Origin: Alitta virens
Lineage: Eukaryota; Annelida; Polychaeta; Phyllodocida; Nereididae
Direction of reading: 5' to 3'
Assembly: GCA_932294295.1 (NCBI GenBank)
Contig: OW028577.1
Coordinates: 7,467,501-7,531,500 of the forward strand
Length of the DNA stretch: 64,000 nucleotides
Both the position numbers and the translations under genes were made by a program. Under the pieces are notes generated by a model. That model was not told where the DNA came from, made no database searches, and saw only the letters and a program-made list of their open reading frames with translations. Shown one piece after another: positions 47,051 through 55,110 of the stretch; position 1 is the stretch's first letter, and each line of letters opens with the position of its first letter.

Positions 47051-48530
47051 CTGGCTGACATTTTGATGATGCTAGGGCTTTATAGATTAATTACTATCAA
47101 CTTCAAGGGCTCTTTACTATAGCCAGAACAACTCTAAATCTTAATACAACATTCCTAACTAAGAACAAAGGCATGCCTTATTATTGTACTTTTAATACTT
47201 CTGATGCACAACAATTGCTGGTATGCTTCTATATGTTAAATTCTAAAACCTTACATACACTCATTGTTGCAATGATACTTAATAATTGTGTTCACTGAGA
47301 AGTGGTGGCAAAGGTAATAATGAGATGACATGCTTCCAGGTATATGGCTACAATATAGTCTATAACAAAATGACTAACAAAAGATACACACAAAAGTGGG
47401 TGGGAGAACTTTACATTACTCCCCCCACATGCCTAGGCCAGAGATATACAATAGCAATGGCCGTCTTCACTACATCTAAACTCTGAGTAAAAGTTCACAT
47501 TTAAAACAGGTTGTGCTGAGGGGCGGGCTGCTGAGCGCCCTATGTTGCGGCCCCTTTTTGAGTGAAATAACGCGTCAGCGTGACGCTGCGCACAGCAACA
47601 TCATAAACAAGATATGAAGCGCCACTTTTATACAAGCGACAATTATTAATTAGTCATGCCTGGAAGCACGTCACTCTGGAGACTGGATTTTTGTACATAA
47701 AAAGAACTTCTAAAACATTTCTAAAAAAAAACTATATTGAACAATTTCAGTGCATCTGAGGAAAACACAAAAATGGAAATTTCTTAGGCTTCATTACTAA
47801 AGTCACACGGTTTCTCCTTGAATTGTCATTGGAATCACTGCTGATTGGGCATCACTCTCAATCCGTAGATGAGTCCAAAAGGCTGCACGGATGTGCAACC
47901 TGAGAGTTACTGTTCTGACCAATGAGCCCTTCTAAATAACATTATCATCTACACATAAAAGTAGATGCTGCTGGTCATCTTGCAGCTGGTCATCTTGCAG
48001 GTGTGCATGGGCTCTAAATCGCAGCTCTCATGATTTGAATGTGGTCAGCACGGTAAGTGTGGACCACTGATAAAATGAGGCAGGAGATATTTCAAGACCT
48101 CTCCTGGCGTCTGATAAGGCAGGAGATATTTTAAGACCTCTCCTGGTGTCTGAAGATCCCCTTGGACTTATATAAAACATGTTGACATGGGGACGCCTGT
48201 ATTTTCACCATTGCAATAATTTGCACATGGGGCAAGCCTTCTCCCAAAAGCATAGAACATAATATAATCTTGACAATACATGCGCTCCAGAGCAAGTTCA
48301 ATACACATTTTCAATAATACTAATTCCAAGCGTATAACAATAACTTGGCGATATTAAAATAATCCGGCCAATAATAGCTCCGGCTATGGACATTGATGAT
48401 TGCGTCGGATGGTTGAGTATGGAGATCTGGACATGGTGAGGTACTGATGGAAAGAGTACAGACAGAAATCAAGAGCAAAGAGAGAAGTTCACTGCAGAAA
48501 AATAGGAGACAGCTCATTGTGGCAAGAGTC
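47051..48530. other. Intergenic or decayed 3' region of the inverted env element
   Basis: No gene was seen. A ~40-bp tandem duplication (GGCAGGAGATATTT.AAGACCTCTCCTGG) lies at 48070-48153. If the env fragment at 48532 ever had a 3' LTR it should be here, read on the minus strand, but I could not find a matching pair or a clear polypurine tract. Confidence 0.4.
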
Positions 48531-48531
48531 T

Positions 48532-49100
48532 TTACTGGTGGGTCATTACGTGGGAACCTGAGTCAGCATTGGCTCTCCCGCAGTCTGATAGGGGAGGTAA
48601 TATTGGCCAAATACTGATTCTGGTTGGCGCAGTGGGGATTTGGCAGTCTGTTGGTGCTGGAGCGAGCGGTAGGGCCTCTGGGTCTCTCTCGAGGGTCTCA
48701 GATTGGGGCTGCCTAGATGCATTTAGTCGGGCCCTGAACCGCCTCCACCTTAGATAGGCCAGACCTATCACTGCCCACACAAATAACACAAATGCAAAGT
48801 TTATTAGGGTCAGCATGGAAAAAGGGAAGGTCCATCGTTTAGTCAACAGACGGGCTACCGGAGATGGAGACAACAAGGATCCTACGTTGACCTCCATCTC
48901 AGCGAGGGGCTTTCCCAAGTCCAGTTCAGGCAAGGCGAGTTTGATCGATCTCATACTCATAGTGGCTGCAAAATTAAAATGTGCTGTGACGGCTACCTGG
49001 GGCATTATGTAATGCCGGGATAAATACATTTTGGCAATGCAGGTTATTGACCAGCCATTTCCGGCAATTGTGCAAGCTCTGAGGCATGTTATATTATAAG
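48532..49100 (-). pseudogene. env: 3' end of a second env gene, inverted
   Basis: The minus-strand frame (165 codons from an ATG-like point at 49029; homology extends to about 49100 with a small deletion) matches the C-terminal part of the env at 53303-55006. It includes the YVMPQ-type ectodomain segment, LSPSP, and the transmembrane helix followed by LRWRRFR. By eye about 60% of residues agree, so it comes from a different, related element. It has a longer cytoplasmic tail ending SGSHVMTHQ. Everything upstream, including the fusion machinery, is gone, so it cannot work as an entry protein. Confidence 0.88.
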
Positions 49101-49104
49101 ACAG

Positions 49105-49785
49105 GGGGCATATGAGAATTCAGCCGCCTATGGACGTCGCTTCAGGGAATGTGCTGACCTGGCATACCCCGTCCTCGATGGGATCCGGAATCCTGATCAG
49201 CGAAGGCTCCTGCTGAAGGCCTATATGCGAGGATTGAGGGACAGGCACATCGTGGAGAGGCTGGTGAAGGAAGGGAGGCCAGAGACCTCTTCTCAGGCCA
49301 TGAACCTCGTCATCGCCTATGAGGCCGACGACTACCGGCTCCGACTTGCCTTGGATGAAGGAACGACAGAGAGGGCTGAAGAACCCATGGAGGTAAGCAC
49401 CCTGAAGACGAAGGCCGTGGAGGACAGCGCACTGGCCAAGGACCTGGCTGAAGTGAAGAGGCAGGTGAGCGGCCTAACACTTCATTTTACAAAGCTCATG
49501 GCCACTCTGGAGAAAGGGGATCGACCCCCGAGACAGAATGGCGGCCAGAGACAGAATGGCGGCCAGCGTGAGGATTATGGCCAAAGACAGAATGGCGGCC
49601 AGCGTGAGGATCGAAGACAAAGGGCTCCTCAGGAAGAGAATCCCCAATTTACTTTTACGCCAGAGGGAGCGCCAGTCTGCCATTTTTGTAACAAGGAAGG
49701 GCACGTCCAGCGATTCTGCAGAGCAAGGCAGGCCCGCCAACAACAGCGCCGAGGAGACTCCCCAATGCCGCAGGGGGGCCAATAG
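49105..49785 (+). CDS. gag: Gag, N-terminally truncated
   Basis: The frame is open from the junction with the inverted env fragment to TAG at 49783-49785. It encodes the C-terminal half of a Ty3/gypsy capsid (RRFRECADLAYP, LLLKAYMRGL, FRDRHIVERL-like), a Lys/Glu linker, and a run of QNGGQR-type repeats. A CCHC knuckle (CHFCNKEGHVQRFC, C-x2-C-x4-H-x4-C) follows. The first half of capsid, the leader and the 5' LTR are absent. Gag would package RNA; this copy cannot assemble normally. Confidence 0.85.
   Translation, partial: GAYENSAAYGRRFRECADLAYPVLDGIRNPDQRRLLLKAYMRGLRDRHIVERLVKEGRPETSSQAMNLVIAYEADDYRLRLALDEGTTERAEEPMEVSTLKTKAVEDSALAKDLAEVKRQVSGLTLHFTKLMATLEKGDRPPRQNGGQRQNGGQREDYGQRQNGGQREDRRQRAPQEENPQFTFTPEGAPVCHFCNKEGHVQRFCRARQARQQQRRGDSPMPQGGQ
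49773..49779 (+). promoter_or_regulatory. Candidate -1 ribosomal frameshift site (G GGG GGC)
   Basis: The heptamer lies in the gag frame (CAG GGG GGC CAA TAG) two codons before the gag stop. The pol frame is exactly -1 relative to gag from here on. Position and frame are as expected for gag-pol expression. G-only slippery sites are less common, and no downstream pseudoknot was worked out. Confidence 0.55.
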
Positions 49786-52658
49786 GCGTCGCAGCGGTCG
49801 AGGAATGGGTATATGTAGGATTAGAATTCTATGGAACAGTATTAGCTGCCCTCCTCGACACAGGTGCCTCCCGCACTGTGCTGCGGCGCCAAGAATATGA
49901 ATTATTGTGTAAAAAGACTGGTAGAGTCCCATTGCTCAGAAAAGCAATGCAGTTGTGTGGTGTGACAGGGCATGACATCAAAGTCCTGGGCATGACAGAA
50001 ATCGGGGAAGTAGAGTTAGGCAGCATCCCAGTCATCGTGGTAGAGGGCATTAGCAACCCCATGATCTTGGGCAGGGATGTGCTCAAGCAAGACGGTGCAA
50101 AGGTGGACTATGTCACTGGAATGCTGACCTGGAGAGGCCGCACATTGCCCCTGCAGCCGAGAAGACCCCCAATCTCCATTGATTCCCTAGGAGACAGACG
50201 GCCACTGATGCAGAGCTCAGTCATCGAGCACTGCGTGGAGGAGAATGAAGACCTCTTTGCAGCCAAGGGCGAGCATCTGGGCTGCCACCCAGACATCCAG
50301 GTGTGCATTGAAACGGAGGGCCGACCCATCAAGCGGCGTCCATACCGGCTTCCACTCAGCCGCCGCAATGCCCTGGACGCAAAACTGGATGACCTTCTGG
50401 CCCAAGGAATCATAGTGCCATCTTCATCACCATGGGCCTCACCGGTAGTGCTGGTCGAAAAGAAAGACCCAACAGAGGGCCCACGTTTTTGTGTGGATTT
50501 CACCCAGTTAAACAAGGTGACTAAGAAGGACGCTTATCCTATTCCCTTGATCCGGGATATTTTTGACCAGCTGCAGGGTGCCACTGTGTTTTCCACCCTA
50601 GATATGAAGTCTGGATTTCATCAGCTTCCCTTGCACCTGGAGGATCAAGAAAAGACTGCATTTGTTTGTCATAGAGGGCTATTCCATTGGACGCGTTTAC
50701 CAATGGGCTTGTGTAACGTGTCCCAATTGTTCCAAAGGGCCATGGAGGTCGTTCTAAAGGGCCTAATCGGCAGTATCTGCATGCTGTACATCGACGACAT
50801 CGTGGTGTACAGCGATACGGAAGAACAGCACGTAGAACATTTGCAGGTACTGTTCGACAGGCTTAGAACCTACAACCTCCGCCTTAATCCCTCCAAGTGT
50901 GTCTTTGGCCTCCGCGAGGTCAAACTTCTGGGCTTCATAGTCAGCGCCCAAGGACTGAGGGCCGATTCCGACAAGGCAGCAGCCATAGCCCGCATGACCT
51001 CTCCGGCAACCGTCAATGAAGTTAGAAGTTTCCTGGGCATGACTGGATACTACCGGCAGTGCATCAAAGATTACGCCAAGATATCAGAGCCTCTGGTCGC
51101 CCTTACACGCAAGAGCACTAGATTCCAGTGGGAGCCCAGGCATCAGCTGGCTTTTGACGTATTGAAGGCTGCCCTGACCAGTGACATAGTCATGGCCCAC
51201 CCACAGACAGACAAGCCATACTTGTTGTACACCGATGCCTGTGATTACGCCATAGGAGGTATTCTATGTCAGCAGGATGATCAGGGAGTGGAGAGGCCCA
51301 TCGTCTATCTGTCAAAACAGCTGTCAGACACCCAGAGATGCTGGGCCACCATAGAGAAGGAAGCGTACGCAGTGGTTTACGCATTAAAACAACTGCGCCC
51401 TTATCTATGGGGAGCCCAATACAGGACCTTCACCGACCACAAGCCGCTCACCTCCCTGTTCACCAAGGACCTCAATAACACGAAGATCCAGCATTGGGCT
51501 GTCCTCCTTGCAGAGTATGGCTGCAAGGTAGAATACCATAAGGGCAAGCTTAATATAAGGGCAGACATGCTGTCTCGCATACGCCAGGCGGAGCAGATCA
51601 GCACCTTCGATATAGACTATTGGCAGTTGGGAGATCCCCCCGGCCCAGAGGTAGAGGACGAGCAGCCTCAAGAGTTATATGGACTTGACATGCAAGAGCT
51701 TGAGCGCCTGCAGAAAGCCATGCCAGAATGGACAGAGTACTTGGACGAAGACAGCGAAATAGAGGTGCTGCATGGGCTACTGTATTCTTTGAAAAGGCCG
51801 TATCAATACGCCCCCGACCATCCCAGACTGATTGTGCCAGCAACACCCAGGGCACAAGTCGTCAGCAGAGCGCACCTGGAAGTGGGACACATGTCTCATC
51901 TCAAGACTATGCGAAAACTCCAGGAGGCGTTCGTCTGGCCAGGGATGAAGCGGGATGTGAGAGAACACATTAAAATGTGTCCCACATGCCTAGTCCACGC
52001 AAAACGCCAGCCTAGAGCACCCATGGGCGAGATGCCCATCGCCAAGTCCCCAATGCAAATTGTGGGAGCAGACTTGATTGGGCCCCTGGTCAGATCTCCT
52101 CAGGAAAACCAGTATATCCTGACTTTAATAGACCATTGCACTGGGTGGGCTGAGGCTTATCCCATAGCAGCTAAGACCAGCCAAAATGTGTGGTCTAAGC
52201 TAACCAGGGAATTCTTCCCCAGGCATGGCTATCCGGATGTACTGATCACTGACCAGGGACTCGAATTCAATGCCCTAGCACTGAAGGATTATTTGAGGGA
52301 GGTAGGAGTGGAACACAGGCGCACAACAGGGTACAACCCCCAGGCAAACGGCAAATGCGAGAGGTTCAACGGCACTCTCAAGCAGATCTTGCGTAGCTTG
52401 ATCAACAATGCCAGAGACGCCTGGGAGGATCAACTTGGTCCAGCCCTGTTGGCCTATAACACCGCGGTTTCAGACACCACGCATCACACTCCCTATTTCC
52501 TTCATTATGGCCGCCGTCCTCAGATTCCTATTTCCAGATTGCTGCAAGAGGAGCCTCCTCTTGATGGCCGACTACAGCACCTCCCAGATGCTCTTAGGGC
52601 AGCAGCCCAGGCAACTGAGCAATCCAGGAAATATAACCGGGCCCGGCTAGCCAGATAA
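49779..52658 (+). CDS. pol: Pol: protease, reverse transcriptase, RNase H, integrase
   Basis: The frame starts with the -1 shift and reads protease (ALLDTGASRTVL, about 49850), then RT. RT has FCVDFTQLNKVTKKDAYPIP, STLDMKSGFHQLPL, LPMGLCNVSQLFQRAM and the catalytic YIDDIVVYS at 50787-50813. RNase H follows (LLYTDACDYAIGG, YRTFTDHKPLTSL). Integrase has an HHCC finger (HLEVGHMSH...CPTC) and the D-D-E core (VGADLIGPL, LITDQGLEF, NGKCERFNGTL). All catalytic residues I checked are present. The frame ends at TAA 52656-52658, inside what should be the integrase C-terminal domain, so this stop is probably a nonsense mutation. Confidence 0.92.
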   Translation, partial: PIGVAAVEEWVYVGLEFYGTVLAALLDTGASRTVLRRQEYELLCKKTGRVPLLRKAMQLCGVTGHDIKVLGMTEIGEVELGSIPVIVVEGISNPMILGRDVLKQDGAKVDYVTGMLTWRGRTLPLQPRRPPISIDSLGDRRPLMQSSVIEHCVEENEDLFAAKGEHLGCHPDIQVCIETEGRPIKRRPYRLPLSRRNALDAKLDDLLAQGIIVPSSSPWASPVVLVEKKDPTEGPRFCVDFTQLNKVTKKDAYPIPLIRDIFDQLQGATVFSTLDMKSGFHQLPLHLEDQEKTAFVCHRGLFHWTRLPMGLCNVSQLFQRAMEVVLKGLIGSICMLYIDDIVVYSDTEEQHVEHLQVLFDRLRTYNLRLNPSKCVFGLREVKLLGFIVSAQGLRADSDKAAAIARMTSPATVNEVRSFLGMTGYYRQCIKDYAKISEPLVALTRKSTRFQWEPRHQLAFDVLKAALTSDIVMAHPQTDKPYLLYTDACDYAIGGILCQQDDQGVERPIVYLSKQLSDTQRCWATIEKEAYAVVYALKQLRPYLWGAQYRTFTDHKPLTSLFTKDLNNTKIQHWAVLLAEYGCKVEYHKGKLNIRADMLSRIRQAEQISTFDIDYWQLGDPPGPEVEDEQPQELYGLDMQELERLQKAMPEWTEYLDEDSEIEVLHGLLYSLKRPYQYAPDHPRLIVPATPRAQVVSRAHLEVGHMSHLKTMRKLQEAFVWPGMKRDVREHIKMCPTCLVHAKRQPRAPMGEMPIAKSPMQIVGADLIGPLVRSPQENQYILTLIDHCTGWAEAYPIAAKTSQNVWSKLTREFFPRHGYPDVLITDQGLEFNALALKDYLREVGVEHRRTTGYNPQANGKCERFNGTLKQILRSLINNARDAWEDQLGPALLAYNTAVSDTTHHTPYFLHYGRRPQIPISRLLQEEPPLDGRLQHLPDALRAAAQATEQSRKYNRARLAR

Positions 52659-53312
52659 GCAACACAAGGAGACATTAAGGTGGGGGACTGTGTCGTTTTG
52701 AAAGCACCTGAGCCAATGACTATGACGAGCAAATGGGACCCACAGTGGACGGTCACCAAAGTGAGACAAAAAGTCATTTGGGTTGTGCACCAGCAGACAG
52801 GACGCCAGAAGACCGTCAACATTAATAAGGTTAGACTGGTGGACCCAAACGTTGTTTGGGATGAGATAAATCCACGACCAATCAGGCGCCCCAATCAACC
52901 GTCACGCAAGATAGACCCCAACTGGACACGCCTCCAGCAACGCCCCACAACCACGAAAGTGACCACTGGGCAGCCTAGACGGATGACGGGCAAGCGCAGG
53001 CGCACTGAGGAGGGCTCAGGAGCCCCTCATAAGCAGCAGCACACAGAGGAGCAGTCAGTCAGGCCTTCAGACACCAGAAGCGCAACTACACCTCCTGTCC
53101 TCGAACAGCCACCCGCTACTCTACGTCAGCCAGCTGTAAAACGGACCCCTGACCCTCTGCTGCTTCCTGACAGCAAGCGCCATCGTACCTTCCTGCCGAG
53201 AGCCGTGAAGCGACACCTATTGCAAGACTCTTACGTGCCTTCCACAGCAGAACAGAAGAGAGCCCGACTGGAGGTCATTGCCTCAGTAGCATCACTATTA
53301 AGATGCAGGTAA
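52659..53312 (+). pseudogene. pol: Integrase C-terminal domain, separated by one stop
   Basis: The same frame stays open for 217 codons after the TAA. It encodes the conserved end of gypsy integrases (KVGDCVVLKAPEP..SKWDPQWTV, GRQKTVNINKVRL) and then a long Arg/Pro/Thr-rich tail. It ends at 53310-53312, overlapping the env start by ten bases. The overlap of pol end and env start is usual in errantiviruses. Confidence 0.85.
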
Positions 53313-55006
53313 GCAGCCTCGTGGCATGGTTGGCACTGGTCACTGCAGCCATGGCCATTGACAGTGAATCTATTAGAGTCACGCCACTGCCAGATGGACT
53401 CAGTATAACTGGGGGAGACACACTCCACCAGACAATTGCAACCTGGAACATTTATGTGACCCTGGATCCGCCACCCTACCCACAGGATTTGGCTAATAGA
53501 GTGGCAGCCCTCAACATTTCATTTACAGCCCTCAAGGCCCTGAGCAGAACAGGCGTTAACATTTCACTGAGTGCTCAGGAAATGCGCCGTGACCACTTGC
53601 TGGCCATACTGGAACGAGGAGCCAAGAGAAGCAGGATGCGACGAGGCCTATTTGACTTGGGTGGCTCTGTCCTACACACCCTGTTTGGCGTAGCTACTAC
53701 AGCACAGTTGGAACGCTTCAATTCAGCACTGAAGGAAGTAGCCGGCCAGCAGACAGCTATCGTACATGCTCACAATTCGCTGGCGACCATAGTCAACCAG
53801 ACAAGGTCTTATGTCAGAGAGCTGGCCTACAAGCAGCAGAAAATGTCCACCTACCTACTCAAGCTCAACGCCGCCCTCACAGACTATGAGAGCGTCTTTA
53901 GAGAGCACGCTCAAAGGATTGGCCGGATGGAACTGATATCGGACCTCAACAACTTTCTGGACATACTGGACCTCGCCGCCAGCCGATATGAGACTTTGTT
54001 AAATCTGTTTCATCGCCAGAGAGCCGAGCTGGAGAGTGGAAGACTGACCAGAGATCTACTGCCGTCACTGCAGCTGCGAGAAATTATACAAGAGGCATCA
54101 TTAAAACATGGAGTGGTGAGCAACCTAGAATGGTATTATTCCTATATCTCTGTATTTCCGCTCTGGCCATCGTCTAACAGCCTCCTTTACCGCATAGAAC
54201 TACCCCTAGTCGCTAACAGACCTTATTTACTGTATAATGTTTTATCTCACCCAGTCCCCATTGATAACTCAACGTTCAGCATCCAGATTGAGTTAGAGCC
54301 TGCTTATGCCCTGGATACCGTGTCTGGCAACCTATTTATACCGCAGAAATGTCTTGGGCACCAGCCAACCATTTGCCAGACCGGCCCAGAGTACGGTCCC
54401 CAGTTGAAGCAGTGCGCCCGAGGGTTATTAACCAATAGAATAGACCTCGTTAAGTTATGCAAGGCCAAGATATCCCCATATGATGGAAGCCCCTTATTAA
54501 CCTTGATCACCCTGAATCAGTATGCTCTGGCTTCACAGGGAGAGACCCTGGTGGTAAGATGCCCTCGCCAGGCAGAAGCCCCCCTGACTCTCTCTAGAGG
54601 CTCATATAACATCACTTGTCTAAGAGCATGCACCATTACTGGAAATGGATGGTCTATTACATGCATAGCTAAGTTGTATTTATCAAAACACTACGTAATG
54701 CCCCAAGTGACTGTCACGTCACATTTTAAATTCTCAACCACCTTAAAATTGGCATCAATCACAAACGCCATGCCACACTTGGACCTGGGAAGGCCCCTTC
54801 CAGAGATGGAGATCGGCATTAGTACACTGCTGTCCCCCTCTCCGCTGGCCGAGAAATCAGCTAAGAAATGGTCCTTCCCATTTTCCATATTAACATTGAT
54901 AAACTTTGCTTTTGTCGCATTTGTATGGGCAGTCTTGGGTCTGGCATATTTACGCTGGAAGCGGTTCAGGACCCGCATGGGGCAATCCATGAAGGCTCAT
55001 CTTTAA
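53303..55006 (+). CDS. env: Env: baculovirus-F / errantivirus-type membrane fusion protein
   Basis: A single uninterrupted frame of 567 codons. Residues 1-18 form a signal peptide ending in AMA. A basic furin-type site (KRSRMRR, residues 108-114) is followed at once by GLFDLGG, the start of a glycine-rich hydrophobic fusion peptide. That arrangement is known from baculovirus F and insect errantivirus Env. A long heptad-rich helix, several Cys residues and N-glycosylation motifs (NISF, NISL, NQTR, NSTF, NITC) follow. One transmembrane helix (about 527-551) and a short basic tail with LRWKRFR end the protein. All expected parts of a class I type fusion protein are in place, but function cannot be judged by reading. 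The ATG overlaps the end of pol, and AAGATGCAG/GTAAGC also looks like a splice donor. Confidence 0.9.
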   Translation: MQVSSLVAWLALVTAAMAIDSESIRVTPLPDGLSITGGDTLHQTIATWNIYVTLDPPPYPQDLANRVAALNISFTALKALSRTGVNISLSAQEMRRDHLLAILERGAKRSRMRRGLFDLGGSVLHTLFGVATTAQLERFNSALKEVAGQQTAIVHAHNSLATIVNQTRSYVRELAYKQQKMSTYLLKLNAALTDYESVFREHAQRIGRMELISDLNNFLDILDLAASRYETLLNLFHRQRAELESGRLTRDLLPSLQLREIIQEASLKHGVVSNLEWYYSYISVFPLWPSSNSLLYRIELPLVANRPYLLYNVLSHPVPIDNSTFSIQIELEPAYALDTVSGNLFIPQKCLGHQPTICQTGPEYGPQLKQCARGLLTNRIDLVKLCKAKISPYDGSPLLTLITLNQYALASQGETLVVRCPRQAEAPLTLSRGSYNITCLRACTITGNGWSITCIAKLYLSKHYVMPQVTVTSHFKFSTTLKLASITNAMPHLDLGRPLPEMEIGISTLLSPSPLAEKSAKKWSFPFSILTLINFAFVAFVWAVLGLAYLRWKRFRTRMGQSMKAHL

Positions 55007-55110
55007 GCCTCCGATGGAAGCCATGAGGCTCTGCCGCTCGCTCCACCACCTCAAGCAGGGGGCCACTACCCCACAGCACCGCCCAGAACTAGTATCTGCC
55101 TATATGCTTG

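Larger units (their letters stand above)
49105..55110 (+). mobile_element. Env-bearing Ty3/gypsy element (errantivirus-like), 5' truncated
   Basis: Gag, pol and env follow in order. The left end is cut off inside gag and joined to an inverted env remnant. On the right, similarity to that remnant's tail continues to about 55110 (CCAGAACTAGTATC), then stops. No LTR pair was found. Env is uninterrupted and pol has one stop. The layout resembles insect errantiviruses. Confidence 0.85.

Noticed and set aside
48532..49105. Self-integration (autointegration) of a single retroelement cDNA as cause of the inverted env
   Set aside because: The inverted env differs from the downstream env at roughly 40% of residues, so it did not come from the same molecule.
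49474..49932. 152-codon minus-strand frame opposite gag
   Set aside because: It is the mirror of the QNGGQR-coding repeats and has no domain.
50108..52898. Several minus-strand frames opposite pol
   Set aside because: They are antisense shadows of a strongly coding plus-strand frame with clear RT, RNase H and integrase motifs.
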